A stretch of 33,078 nucleotides of DNA from Candidatus Lambdaproteobacteria bacterium RIFOXYD2_FULL_50_16 (GCA_001783695.1 MFNE01000043.1:8637-41714), one strand, 5' to 3'. Positions 1 through 8,532 are shown, numbered from the stretch's first letter. Numbers and translations: made by a program. Notes: generated by a model from the sequence alone, not told the origin.

Positions 1-1
1 A

Positions 2-301
2 CTACAGACCTTTCCCAAAGAGGAAGCAGAAATCTGCAAGTCTTTAGAAAAGGCCGATGTACAAACCCGCTGGGCGGCGGCCGAGCAAGTCAAAGGGTTT
101 AGGCCCAAACCTAAAGTGGTTAAAGATAGTGTATTAGAAGGTCCGAAGCTTTGTGGGATTGATCTGTATGGCGAAGAAACCCCGAAACCTACTTTGGTCC
201 AACCGGTAACGCCCGAGGCTCCGGCTGTGGCCCCAGAACCTAAAGTCACCACTCCTACTGAGCAACCGACTACCGAGATTAAAGAGGAAACCAAAGGTTG
301 A
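2..301 (+). CDS. C-terminal part of an unknown protein with Pro/Thr/Glu-rich tail (partial)
   Basis: The reading frame is open from the first bases of the window to the TGA at 299-301, so this is the last ~99 codons of a gene that begins upstream. The visible part has two cysteines (in EICKSL and PKLCGI) and then a tail of about 40 residues rich in Pro, Thr, Val and Glu. Such tails are often extended linkers in envelope or surface proteins. I do not recognise the family. The next gene, a lipoprotein, starts two bases after this stop, so the two are probably co-transcribed and may both be envelope proteins. An internal GTG at 116 could be read as a start, but the frame continues upstream of it without a stop and no ribosome binding site precedes it. 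Confidence 0.6.
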   Translation, partial: LQTFPKEEAEICKSLEKADVQTRWAAAEQVKGFRPKPKVVKDSVLEGPKLCGIDLYGEETPKPTLVQPVTPEAPAVAPEPKVTTPTEQPTTEIKEETKG

Positions 302-303
302 TC

Positions 304-1620
304 ATGAAAACGACGCGCTGCAAAAATTGGATGATCGGTGCCCTACTGGTGGGCCTGTCAAGCCTCGCCGGCTGCGCTTCGGCGGATAAGGATACCAGCT
401 GCACTCAAAGGTTGGACGAAAAAGACTTTGTTAGTGTTTCCGAAGATACGAGTTGTTCTGACTACCAAAGGGCTTCCGCCTATTTAGGTCGGGCGGGCTT
501 CTTGTTTGAAAACTTCTTAAAATCGGATGCGGCTGATAACTACCGATCCACCTTAGGGGTCGCCAGCAGCGTGACCTCCTGGGACACCTGGGAGGGTAAA
601 ACCTACTACCAAAACGCGATGCAACTCTCTGGTGACGAGACCGGCGACCAGTACGAAGGCGTTTCTCGCGCAAATGATTTGATTGAGATCCACCTCTTTT
701 CTAGCTTGGGGGCGATGCTGGCCGAGCTTTATATTGGCATTGATACCGATGCCGATGGAACCTTCGCCCAAACCGAGATCAACACCTTAACAAACATCCG
801 CAGCAGTTCGGACAGTTCCTACGGCAAAAACGATATTTCCACGACCAATTGGTTGCAAATTGTAAATAGTGGTACCGTTTATTTAGTCAACACCTCCACC
901 GGGGCGTGCTACACCGACTCCACCTATGCGGGGATTAGCGGAGTCAACGGGGCGAGCGGCTCCACTACGGTGGGCGCAGGCGATTGCGCGGCTTTAACCG
1001 GGACGGTTTCTGGAAGTTGCGCCATTGTGGCTACGGTTACGGACGTGCAAAATATGTTTTTAACCACCGTAAGCGCCAGCAGTAACTCGGTACTGACGCT
1101 CACCGAAAGTATTGTCGCCTTTAATAGTAGGTTGAACGCCGACATGGCCGCGCTGGGCTTGGGTTCTGACTCTAGCTTAACCTCGGATTCGACCGGTCAA
1201 ATCGACTCGATTGACAACGGCGGTACCTGTTCGAACAGCACCACCACCGAGGTCAACCAGCTTCTGACGCTGGTCAACTCCTCTTCCTCGACTTCCAAAA
1301 CTAGTTATTCTAGTTATAACAAGGTGAAAGCCAGTTCGTTATCTAGTTCATCAGACAACAGCTTAACCATCCCCTCCAGTTTTAGTTACGGCGCGGTCAC
1401 CTTTAGCTGCACCAATAGCAGCGACATGGACGCCCGCCTGGTCTTCCAGACCAGCACTAGCGGAACCTATGCGGCTTATTATGGCACGGCTTCGGACAGC
1501 ATTAAAAACACCTTTACTAGTTTGGCCAATTACCAGCTTGACGCCAGCGGCACCACGAAAGCTAGTGTTAAAGGGGACGGAATCATCTCCTTTTCTGAAC
1601 TTCTTTGCGCGACCAATTAG
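304..1620 (+). CDS. Ser/Thr-rich lipoprotein with EF-hand-like calcium-binding loops
   Basis: A 438-residue predicted lipoprotein. The N-terminus has basic residues, a hydrophobic stretch and the lipobox LAGC, so it should be exported by Sec, lipidated and anchored in the envelope. Residues 147-158 (DTDADGTFAQTE) match the EF-hand loop pattern D-x-D-x-D-G with Glu at position 12. A second, degenerate loop (SVKGDGIISFSE, residues 421-432) keeps Asp-5, Gly-6 and Glu-12. The rest is strongly enriched in Ser, Thr and Asn, with several cysteines that could form disulfides. The ATG at 304 was chosen over an in-frame TTG at 298 because it directly precedes the signal sequence. Family unknown; calcium binding is inferred from the loops only. 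It follows the preceding gene by two bases. Confidence 0.75.
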   Translation: MKTTRCKNWMIGALLVGLSSLAGCASADKDTSCTQRLDEKDFVSVSEDTSCSDYQRASAYLGRAGFLFENFLKSDAADNYRSTLGVASSVTSWDTWEGKTYYQNAMQLSGDETGDQYEGVSRANDLIEIHLFSSLGAMLAELYIGIDTDADGTFAQTEINTLTNIRSSSDSSYGKNDISTTNWLQIVNSGTVYLVNTSTGACYTDSTYAGISGVNGASGSTTVGAGDCAALTGTVSGSCAIVATVTDVQNMFLTTVSASSNSVLTLTESIVAFNSRLNADMAALGLGSDSSLTSDSTGQIDSIDNGGTCSNSTTTEVNQLLTLVNSSSSTSKTSYSSYNKVKASSLSSSSDNSLTIPSSFSYGAVTFSCTNSSDMDARLVFQTSTSGTYAAYYGTASDSIKNTFTSLANYQLDASGTTKASVKGDGIISFSELLCATN

Positions 1621-1720
1621 TAGGCTTGCTCATTTGAACGAAGCCGACTAGGGTAAACACCAGAGGTCAGCCTTCGCCTTTTTCGGGAGGAGGCGAGCTG
1701 CACCAAAAGAGTTTAAGAAT

Positions 1721-2518
1721 ATGGCAGATCCGCTTCAAATTGCTCCAGAAAAACTGTACGATGTTCTAAGCCCGATTGTTAAGGCCAATTGCCAACGGCT
1801 AATGGTCAATTTTTCCAAGGCGTTGGGCGTTGACATCAGCAGTTCTGGCTGGAACTTTATTATCGACAACCGCCAGGCGGTCGATTTCTATAAGCCTTTT
1901 ACCCTAAGCAACGATTGGGAGTCGTTTGACGCCTTTTTCAAAGGGGAAAAGGACCTGTTTATGTATATGGAACAGCCGGTGATGGGGATTGTTTCCAAAC
2001 CGGCCAAGTTTTGGGTCTTTTTTGATCCTAAAATTGCAGTGGCCTATTTCTCGCGACAAACCGAGCGTCCCAAAGATTTCGGTCCGGCAGTTATTAAAAA
2101 GTATCCACGCCCGGCCATGACTGGCCCCATTATCCGCCAGGTACAAGATATTTTGGCAGATAAGTCCGAGCGGCTAAACAACATGATCAAAAAGGTGGAG
2201 ATCTATTACGCGGTGGCCGATATGTACCTTCCCGAGGCCGAGGCTAAAGACTTTCAGGGCAGCATGAAACAGTCTTTGTTAGCCATTGCCTTGGCCGAGT
2301 CCCAATCTTTGCAAAGGGACATCACCGACTCTGGAGTCACCCCGGCTAACTTGGAAAAACGTTTAAATGGAATGTTTAAGTTGTGTATGCGCTTTTATGG
2401 CCGAGGCAACGACCGTGAAAAGGACGGACTCAAGGTTCTTCTTTCTCCAAAGATCGAGCACCGAAAAAAGGCCCTCGAATTAGTCGAACGCCGCCTTGCC
2501 TCTGATTTGGGTCATTAG
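1721..2518 (+). CDS. Conserved-looking hypothetical soluble protein, 265 aa
   Basis: An intact 265-residue frame with codon use like its neighbours, no signal peptide and no membrane segment, so probably cytoplasmic. The N-terminal half is rich in Phe, Trp and Tyr. The C-terminal half (from about residue 140) is helical and charged. I recognise no catalytic motif or family. A weak inverted repeat (tcgcct/aggcga) and a GGGAGGAGG run lie 30-45 bases upstream; the run is too far away to serve as the ribosome binding site, so the start is not strongly supported, although no other ATG or GTG is nearby. A strong hairpin terminator follows at 2551-2596, shared with the convergent flhA. Confidence 0.6.
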   Translation: MADPLQIAPEKLYDVLSPIVKANCQRLMVNFSKALGVDISSSGWNFIIDNRQAVDFYKPFTLSNDWESFDAFFKGEKDLFMYMEQPVMGIVSKPAKFWVFFDPKIAVAYFSRQTERPKDFGPAVIKKYPRPAMTGPIIRQVQDILADKSERLNNMIKKVEIYYAVADMYLPEAEAKDFQGSMKQSLLAIALAESQSLQRDITDSGVTPANLEKRLNGMFKLCMRFYGRGNDREKDGLKVLLSPKIEHRKKALELVERRLASDLGH

Positions 2519-2550
2519 GCCCACGCACTAGCGACCTTCATCTTTGCTTA

Positions 2551-2596
2551 AAAAAAAAGCCCCATCAGGACAAGGTCCAAATGGGGCTTTTTTTTT
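2551..2596. terminator. Bidirectional intrinsic terminator between two convergent genes
   Basis: The arms agccccat (2558-2565) and atggggct (2581-2588) pair. The loop holds a small inner stem, ggac/gtcc. A run of A precedes the hairpin and a run of T follows it, so it can end transcripts from both directions: the unknown plus-strand gene and flhA on the minus strand. Confidence 0.9.
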
Positions 2597-2612
2597 GGCT
2601 GGGCCTACTTTT

Positions 2613-4721
2613 TTACCCGTTAAACTCGACCTGTCCTAGGGACTCAACCTGGACCTCTTGGGCGATTTCGTTGTGACTTAAGACAGTCAGGTTGGGCACC
2701 GCGCGCTCGGTCAGGCGTTTAACCTGAATCCTGGCTTGCGGGCCGGTCAAAAGAACAGGTTGGTAGTTATAAAGGCTGAAGGACTCAATCCCCTGCTCAA
2801 TCGCGCCAATAATAGCGCCAGCCTGTTCTGGGCTAAGGCCTAAGAAGGTGCCTTGGCCCGTGTCTTGGATCGAGCCTACAATCATATTTTCCATCTCTTG
2901 ACTTAAGGTCATCACCGGCACCACACCCTTGTCGTTTTGGTATTGGCGAGTGATGCTGCGGGCTAAACCCTCACGAACATGCTCGACTAACAATTCGGGC
3001 ACCTTGGTGTATTGGGCGGTGTCGGCGAGAATTTCCATAATGGTATTCATGTCGCGAATCGAGACGTTTTCTTTGAGTAGCGCCTGCAAGACCCGCTGCA
3101 CCGTGCCTAGACCTAAGAGATCGGGCACCAGTTCCTCGACCAACTTGGGCTCGTGGGCCGCAATCTTGTCTAGTAACTTTTGAACATCTTGGCGGCCTAG
3201 GAATTCGCCTGCATGAGACCGGATCACTTCGGTTAAGTGGGTTGAAATAACCGTTGGAATATCGACCACCGTGTAGCCGGCGATCTGAGCGCGCTCTTTG
3301 TCAGCCTCGCTGATCCAAATAGCGGGTAAGCCAAAGGCCGGTTCGGTGGTGGCAATCCCGTCCATTTCTTCGTCAACCTCACCGGCCTGCATGGCTAGAT
3401 AATGGTCGATCATCATCTCCCCTTTGCCCACCTCAATACCTTTTATTACAATCGAGTAGGCCCCAGGCTCAAGCTGCAAATTGTCTTTTATATGGACCGG
3501 TGGCACCACAAAACCCAAGTCAAGGGCGACCTGCCGTCTTATGGCCTTAACTCGCTCTAATAACTCTCCATCCTGGTCTGCATCGACCAAGGGGATCATG
3601 GCATAACCCAGCTCTAGCCCTAAGGTATCGATCGGCAATAGATCAACAATTGCTTCACCTGCATCCTCAACCTTGGCCATTTCTTCCATTTGAATCGCCG
3701 TCTGGCGAGTCATGGCGGCTTGCTCACGAGTTTCTTTGGCTTTCCAAGCCACAAACCCTACCAAGGCACCCAGGATCAAAAAAGTAGGTTTAGGCATACC
3801 TGGAACCATAGCAAACAGGACCAAGGTGCCCGCAGCTAGCCCTAAAGCAAAAGGATTGCCAAAAAGTTGCAAGCCAAAATCGACACCTAAGCGGTTTTGG
3901 GCCCCGGCTTTGGTGATTACCATACCCGCAGCGATCGAGATAATTAAGGCCGGAATCTGCGATACTAACCCGTCCCCAATGGTCAAGCTGGTAAAGGTTT
4001 GGGCTGCGACCCCAATCTCCATGTTATAGGTCAAGACCCCTAACACCAAGCCGCCCACCACGTTGATCCCAGTAATAATCAAACCGGCAATGGCGTCTCC
4101 GCGCACGAACTTGGAAGCACCGTCCATGGCTCCAAAAAAGTCGGCTTCCCTTTGGATATCACGGCGTCGGCGAGTCGCTTCGCTTTCATTAATAATCCCG
4201 GCGTTGAGGTCGGCATCAATAGCCATCTGTTTACCGGGCATGGCGTCTAAGGTAAACCGAGCGGCCACTTCCGCGATCCGGCCAGAACCTTTGGTGATTA
4301 CAATAAAGTTAATCAACACCAAGATCAAAAACACGATGATCCCAATTAAATAATTTCCGCCTACCACGTAGGAGCCGAAGGCCTGGATCACATTACCTGC
4401 CGCACTAGTTCCCTGTTTGCCGTTTGTTAAAATCGCTCGGGTAGAGGCGACGTTTAGACTTAAACGGAATAAAGTGGTTACTAACAGGATCGAGGGGAAT
4501 ATCGAAAAGTCTAGGGGCTTTAAAGAGTAAAGGGCCACAAACAAGATCAAGACGGCAAAAGTGATGTTCACCGCAAACAAGATGTCTAATAAGATAGCCG
4601 GCAGAGGCAGGATCATCACCGCTAAAATCAGGATGATACTGAAGGCCAGAATAATATCTGGACCTAAAAATAATTTTTTTGAACTTTGCGCGGAAGCCGC
4701 GCCAGGGATCGAAAGGGCCAT
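2613..4721 (-). CDS. flhA: Flagellar type III export gate protein FlhA
   Basis: FlhA is the largest membrane subunit of the flagellar export gate. It has an N-terminal multi-pass channel domain and a large cytoplasmic domain that docks chaperone-substrate complexes. At 702 residues it is full length. The first ~320 residues hold about eight hydrophobic segments. The FHIPEP family signature, RFTLDAMPGKQMAIDADLN and following, spans residues 155-175. The FVRGDA motif carries D209, matching the Asp implicated in proton-driven export in Salmonella FlhA. Residues ~350-700 form the cytoplasmic domain. Start: the ATG has a short AGGAC sequence six bases upstream. A sigma-54-type promoter lies at 4764-4780, and the terminator at 2551-2596 closes the unit, so flhA may be transcribed alone. 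This is unusual, since flhA commonly follows flhB directly. Confidence 0.97.
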   Translation of the reverse strand: MALSIPGAASAQSSKKLFLGPDIILAFSIILILAVMILPLPAILLDILFAVNITFAVLILFVALYSLKPLDFSIFPSILLVTTLFRLSLNVASTRAILTNGKQGTSAAGNVIQAFGSYVVGGNYLIGIIVFLILVLINFIVITKGSGRIAEVAARFTLDAMPGKQMAIDADLNAGIINESEATRRRRDIQREADFFGAMDGASKFVRGDAIAGLIITGINVVGGLVLGVLTYNMEIGVAAQTFTSLTIGDGLVSQIPALIISIAAGMVITKAGAQNRLGVDFGLQLFGNPFALGLAAGTLVLFAMVPGMPKPTFLILGALVGFVAWKAKETREQAAMTRQTAIQMEEMAKVEDAGEAIVDLLPIDTLGLELGYAMIPLVDADQDGELLERVKAIRRQVALDLGFVVPPVHIKDNLQLEPGAYSIVIKGIEVGKGEMMIDHYLAMQAGEVDEEMDGIATTEPAFGLPAIWISEADKERAQIAGYTVVDIPTVISTHLTEVIRSHAGEFLGRQDVQKLLDKIAAHEPKLVEELVPDLLGLGTVQRVLQALLKENVSIRDMNTIMEILADTAQYTKVPELLVEHVREGLARSITRQYQNDKGVVPVMTLSQEMENMIVGSIQDTGQGTFLGLSPEQAGAIIGAIEQGIESFSLYNYQPVLLTGPQARIQVKRLTERAVPNLTVLSHNEIAQEVQVESLGQVEFNG

Positions 4722-4763
4722 GCCGTCCTAAGGTAAAGGGGATCAAACCATGATAAACAGAGA

Positions 4764-4780
4764 TGCAAAGGGCGGGCCCA
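4764..4780 (-). promoter_or_regulatory. Sigma-54 (-24/-12) promoter candidate for flhA
   Basis: Read on the minus strand, GGGCCCGCCCTTTGCA (4779 to 4764) matches the sigma-54 consensus TGGCACG-N4-TTGC at 9 of 11 fixed positions. GG and GC are separated by exactly ten bases. Transcription would begin near 4753, about 30 bases before the flhA ATG. Sigma-54 control of flagellar genes is common in proteobacteria, and a sigma-54 activator gene lies at 15200-16630. The match is direct; its use as a promoter is inferred. Confidence 0.6.
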
Positions 4781-4897
4781 TACCTCCCCCAAATCGGGGA
4801 AAAATAAAGGGTTGCCCCCAATCCGTCCTTGGTCCTCCGCCTACCCATCCTTGGGTCGGTTATTCAGGTTGATTATGGAAGATTCGGGCCAAATTTT

Positions 4898-5581
4898 TTA
4901 TTTTTTTTGGGCGATATCCCCGGCAAGGACCCATTCTTTGAGAAGGATTTCCTCGCCGAGCTGGGCCCCTTTTTGCAAATTGAGGACACGAGGACCAAAG
5001 CTGGAAAAGTTTTCGGGGGTGTATTCGTCTGCAGGGAGGCCACCTTGCTCTTCTATTAAAAGCAGTTCAAGCCGCTGATAGGCTTCGGCGACCAACTCAG
5101 AGCAAAACAAAGAAGAAAGGTCAACCTTGTTTTGGGGAACAAAGTGGTCGAATTCGGCCCCTATTAGAGCAAAGAGGTCGCGTTCATAGGGGCGGCCGGC
5201 TAGTTCCCCGCGCAGTTTTTCTAGCTTAGGACCAAAGTCGTCGCGGTTCTGTTGACCAGGGTCTAGTTTGCGGTAGGCAACCCGGCCTCGATAACGGCTG
5301 ATCCTAAGCGAAAGTGGCACCAACATCACCCCCATCGTGTATTCCCCCGTATCCCGGTCTTTTAGGTCAGACCAAGGCATCGATTCCCATAACATTACCG
5401 AGTCCTCCCCTAGCTTAATAACCATTCCTACATGGGACCAGTGGCAACCGGTGCCATAGCGCAGACAAAGACTAGCAAGGGTGTTATCAGCCATGAGGAT
5501 AATATCGCCGGTCTCTAGTTGGTCGCGGTGTTTTTTATAGAGGGTAGGTTCTTTGGTGGTTTTGGTAGCTTCGGTGGCCAT
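4898..5581 (-). CDS. YiiX/NlpC-P60-like cysteine hydrolase (permuted papain fold)
   Basis: A 227-residue protein resembling the YiiX/YebB (DUF830, peptidase C92-type) branch of NlpC/P60-like hydrolases. These use a circularly permuted papain-like fold, with the catalytic His N-terminal to the Cys. Visible landmarks are GDIIL (25-29), HWSHVGMV with His50, and LFCSELVAEAY with Cys160 as the likely nucleophile. Members act on peptide or lipid amide/ester bonds; the substrate here is unknown. There is no signal peptide, so it is probably cytoplasmic. AGGA sits just upstream of the ATG. It lies between pilZ/flhB and flhA on the same strand, but its TAA is ~180 bases from flhA, which has its own promoter candidate. 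A role in flagella is not shown. Confidence 0.7.
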   Translation of the reverse strand: MATEATKTTKEPTLYKKHRDQLETGDIILMADNTLASLCLRYGTGCHWSHVGMVIKLGEDSVMLWESMPWSDLKDRDTGEYTMGVMLVPLSLRISRYRGRVAYRKLDPGQQNRDDFGPKLEKLRGELAGRPYERDLFALIGAEFDHFVPQNKVDLSSLFCSELVAEAYQRLELLLIEEQGGLPADEYTPENFSSFGPRVLNLQKGAQLGEEILLKEWVLAGDIAQKK

Positions 5582-5659
5582 TTTTTATCCTGTTAGATGT
5601 TAAATCCGTAAGTTCCTTAAGCGGTAGCAAACCTAATTTGACTTCGCAAGGCTTCTTAA

Positions 5660-5688
5660 TTGCTTGCTTCGGACAACTGTGCTATTTT
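5660..5688 (+). promoter_or_regulatory. Sigma-70-type promoter candidate for the small membrane protein
   Basis: TTGCTT (5660-5665), a 17-base spacer and TATTTT (5683-5688) with an extended -10 TG two bases before it. A strong GGGAGGA ribosome binding site and the ATG at 5715 follow. This supports the downstream ATG over an in-frame start at 5664, which would lie inside the promoter. Confidence 0.45.
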
Positions 5689-5714
5689 GCGCCAAAATAA
5701 AAAGGGAGGAACTG

Positions 5715-6212
5715 ATGGAAAAATTTTTAGGTTCGCTACGATTTTTAATTCCCTTTGTTATCACCCTAAGCATAGCCTACGCGGGCTATCTGCGAGAGGA
5801 CCAAAAAAGTAGGGTTAACAGAGGGTTGGAATTATTAAAAGAAGCGACTGCTCCTGAATTTCTGGCTAATGCCGAGCTGCTTAAACTCGATATCGAACTG
5901 GCTCAAAATGACCCAGAAGCCTTCAAGGCTCGTTTTAACGATCTCAAATTTGCCCAAGGTTTTTGGACCCGCTACCAAGGGCAGTTATACCAATACCGGC
6001 AAGTGGCGGCGATATACAAAAACGATCTGGCCGACCATTGTTTGCTTAGAGAAGCTTACACCTATCCCTTTCGGGATTTAATTGCTTCTTCTTTTCTATT
6101 TATGGCGGTGTTAGACAATATGCGGATCAATGCAGAGGAGTTTGACAGCATATTTGAGGTTTTAGAAAACATGGATTCCCCGCAGACCGAAAAACTCTGC
6201 AAAACTCAATAA
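5715..6212 (+). CDS. Small single-pass membrane protein of unknown function
   Basis: A 165-residue protein with one N-terminal hydrophobic segment (about residues 8-26), followed by a charged, mostly helical soluble part that should face the periplasm or cytoplasm depending on topology. The segment has no clear cleavage site, so it is more likely an anchor than a signal peptide. The ATG at 5715 is preceded by GGGAGGA at good spacing. The gene is on the strand opposite to the flagellar genes around it and runs into pilZ tail to tail with a 7-base overlap. I do not recognise the family. With the PilZ gene it could be an envelope or motility accessory, but only position suggests this. Confidence 0.7.
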   Translation: MEKFLGSLRFLIPFVITLSIAYAGYLREDQKSRVNRGLELLKEATAPEFLANAELLKLDIELAQNDPEAFKARFNDLKFAQGFWTRYQGQLYQYRQVAAIYKNDLADHCLLREAYTYPFRDLIASSFLFMAVLDNMRINAEEFDSIFEVLENMDSPQTEKLCKTQ

Positions 6213-6565
6213 TCGCTGACCTGCTCGTCTATCGCCAGACGCTCAATTAAGGCTTCCAGCAATTTCCGTTTGAGCGGGGTCATACGCTCTAAGCGAAACC
6301 CAATATCCCAAAGGTCTGGATTAATGTCTTGCTGGCAGCGCAGACATTGGGCGTCTAGCTCTAATTCGGTTTTCCCGGCCAGTTCAAAGGGGAAAACTAC
6401 CTTGACCTCATAAAGCTTTTTAACCTCTAAGGGGCTGCTTCCTAACAGCATAATTCCCTCTTCGTTGAGATCGTTCATCCGTCCTATAAGTAGCCCGGTC
6501 TTACGGTCAAAAACCTCGCAATAAAAAACCAAACTTTTCCGTTGTAAATGCCGTTTGCTGCTCAT
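6206..6565 (-). CDS. PilZ-domain protein, candidate c-di-GMP effector
   Basis: A 119-residue single-domain protein. PilZ domains bind c-di-GMP through an RxxxR motif and a D/NxSxxG motif. Here RHLQR (R5, R9) matches the first exactly, and DLNEEG (32-37) matches the second with Asn in place of Ser. The rest alternates beta-type strands and ends in a basic helix, as in other stand-alone PilZ proteins. Position directly after flhB suggests a link to motility control, as with YcgR-type brakes, but YcgR's N-terminal domain is absent. GGAGG lies nine bases before the ATG. It is 81 bases from flhB on the same strand and overlaps the convergent neighbour by seven bases. The Ser-to-Asn change could weaken ligand binding. 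Confidence 0.78.
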   Translation of the reverse strand: MSSKRHLQRKSLVFYCEVFDRKTGLLIGRMNDLNEEGIMLLGSSPLEVKKLYEVKVVFPFELAGKTELELDAQCLRCQQDINPDLWDIGFRLERMTPLKRKLLEALIERLAIDEQVSDY

Positions 6566-6646
6566 CTTAATAGCCTCCAGGTTGCCTAGCTACTCTACCC
6601 GAATATTCCGCGTAGTGCTACTATCTTTTACCTCTATCCTTTAACG

Positions 6647-7717
6647 CTAACGGCGCTTTTTCTTTTTGGCTTTGTACACAAACGCCAAAATCTCAGCGAC
6701 TGCTTTGTAAAAAAATTCGGGAATACTGTCGCCAATCTCGACTTGGAAATAGAGACCACGGGCGACTTGAGGGTTTTCGAAAACGGTAACCCCATTTTGT
6801 TTAGCCACTTCAATAATCCTCCGGGCCATGTGATCGGCTCCTTTGGCAACCACTTGCGGAGCAGACATATTTTCGCGGTCATATAACATGGCTATCGCGA
6901 AATGAGTCGGGTTAGTGACCACTACATCTGCCTTGGGGACCTCCTGCATCATCCGGGCTTGACTCATCTGCTGCTGAATCGAGCGAATCTTGGCCTTGAG
7001 TTGCGGGTCTCCTTCGGACTGTTTCATCTCCTCTTTAATGTCTTGGAGGCTCATCTTGAGTTTTTGTTCTAAGTCCCAGCGCTGGAACATAAAATCAAAA
7101 ACCGCCATGACCGCCATGGCCAAAAACAAGCGAAACGCAAAGGTACCAATAATCTCGCCCACCGAGGTAAACATGGCCATGGGGTCACGGTCCACCAAGT
7201 TAGCAATATCGGGCAAAAACTCGATAAACGTATAGTAGCCAATATAGCCGATCACCGCCATTTTAAACAGGGACTTAATCAACTCACTAAAGGCCTGTTT
7301 AGAAAAAATCCGAGCCAACCCACTGGCCGGGTTTAATTTTTTTAAGCTGGGCATTATCGGCTTTAAGGAAAGCTTAAGCCCTACCTGCATTACGCTCGAA
7401 AAAACCCCAACTAGAATGGCGGTCAAAAAGAAGGGGGCTACCAAAACCGAGGATTGTTTAAAAAACATGCCCACCAAGGTGGTCAATATTCCGTAGTCGA
7501 GTTCAGCTAGGTTTAGGTTGGAAAAGGCAAAAAGGAAGGATTCCCGATACGCATCGAGCATCTTGCCCGCGCCAAAATAAAACAGCAGCAAAAACCCGCC
7601 CAAACTAGCCGCCGAAGAGACCTCTTTGGAATAAGCGACCTGTCCCTCCTCCCTCGCATCATCGCGCCGTTTCTGCGAGGGGGCTTCGGTTTTTTCGTCT
7701 GATCCTGATTCTGCCAT
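6647..7717 (-). CDS. flhB: Flagellar export switch protein FlhB
   Basis: FlhB is the export-gate subunit that switches substrate class from rod/hook to filament after cleaving itself between Asn and Pro. At 356 residues it is full length. It has a charged N-terminus with the typical EKTEAPSQKRRDDAREEGQV (8-27), four membrane segments (about 35-55, 88-115, 142-170, 187-210), a cytoplasmic linker, and the cleavage motif N269-P270-T271-H272. The C-terminus is a Lys/Arg-rich tail. Its ATG overlaps the fliR stop (TAATG), so the two are translationally coupled. The typical N-terminus and the adjacent fliR and flhA argue for the flagellar rather than virulence-type system. Confidence 0.97.
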   Translation of the reverse strand: MAESGSDEKTEAPSQKRRDDAREEGQVAYSKEVSSAASLGGFLLLFYFGAGKMLDAYRESFLFAFSNLNLAELDYGILTTLVGMFFKQSSVLVAPFFLTAILVGVFSSVMQVGLKLSLKPIMPSLKKLNPASGLARIFSKQAFSELIKSLFKMAVIGYIGYYTFIEFLPDIANLVDRDPMAMFTSVGEIIGTFAFRLFLAMAVMAVFDFMFQRWDLEQKLKMSLQDIKEEMKQSEGDPQLKAKIRSIQQQMSQARMMQEVPKADVVVTNPTHFAIAMLYDRENMSAPQVVAKGADHMARRIIEVAKQNGVTVFENPQVARGLYFQVEIGDSIPEFFYKAVAEILAFVYKAKKKKRR

Positions 7718-8502
7718 TAGTGCGCCATGATTCCAATCAGTTCTAAGACTTGACTGCCTAGAGTATTAAAGCTCTTGTGGATAGCACCCGTCAAGTAGGG
7801 CATACCAAAAGCAATGATAACAAAACCAATCAAAATAGTTACGGGGATGCCCACAATAAAAATGTTCATCTGAGGCATAGCGCGGGCCATAAAACCTAAA
7901 ATCACGTTGGCCATCAGCAGGGCCACAATCAAGGGGGCTCCCAGTTGCAGGCCTAAGAGGATCATATTGGCCGTTAGGCGAAGTAAAAAGTCGATTTTAT
8001 TGGCCTCGAAGGTAAATCCGCCTAAGGGAATCTGCTCATAAGAGGTGGCCATCACCTCAAAAAAGATATGGTGCCCATCGATCACCACAAAAAAGAGCGT
8101 GGCCACAAGGCTATCAAAACTGGCGATTAAGCTGGTTTGGATACGGGTTTGAGGGTCCACAACGTTGGCCAAAGAAAGGCCCATTTGAAAGCCAATAACC
8201 GTACCCGCAAAGTCAATGGCCGCAAACAGTAACCGAGGCACTACCCCCAAAAGCAGGCCAATCATAGTTTCGCGAATGGCGATCAAAAAGAAGGCCGTCG
8301 GCGTCCAATCTGCGTAAATCGGCTTTAAAGGGAGAGCCATAAACAAAATAAGCCCTACAAACAAGGCTAAACCGGCGCGTAATTGGCGCGGAACCGTGTC
8401 CGAAGAGAGGATAGGGGCGGTGACAAATAAGCCACCTACCCGCAACATAATCAAAAAATAATTGAAATACTGATCCGGCGAAAAGTTGAGGATGCTTTCC
8501 AT
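7717..8502 (-). CDS. fliR: Flagellar export gate protein FliR
   Basis: FliR is an integral membrane subunit of the FliPQR export pore. The protein has 261 residues, as usual for the family, with several hydrophobic helices spread over its whole length and the conserved N-terminal start with ~LRVGGLFVTAP and SSDTVPRQLRAGLAL. It ends with a one-base overlap onto flhB. Upstream lie a 14-base GC hairpin and the dksA-like gene rather than fliQ; fliO, fliP and fliQ are not in this window. No good ribosome binding site is visible (AAGG about eight bases upstream), so translation may be weak or coupled. Confidence 0.95.
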   Translation of the reverse strand: MESILNFSPDQYFNYFLIMLRVGGLFVTAPILSSDTVPRQLRAGLALFVGLILFMALPLKPIYADWTPTAFFLIAIRETMIGLLLGVVPRLLFAAIDFAGTVIGFQMGLSLANVVDPQTRIQTSLIASFDSLVATLFFVVIDGHHIFFEVMATSYEQIPLGGFTFEANKIDFLLRLTANMILLGLQLGAPLIVALLMANVILGFMARAMPQMNIFIVGIPVTILIGFVIIAFGMPYLTGAIHKSFNTLGSQVLELIGIMAH

Positions 8503-8513
8503 AGCCGGGCCTT

Positions 8514-8527
8514 GGGGCCGGAGCCCC
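8514..8527. other. GC-rich hairpin between dksA-like gene and fliR
   Basis: GGGGC-CGGA-GCCCC forms a perfect five-base-pair stem with a tetraloop in the 30-base gap before fliR. There is no T-run, so it is not a classical terminator. It could stabilise or process the mRNA, or limit fliR translation. Confidence 0.35.
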
Positions 8528-8532
8528 GGAGA

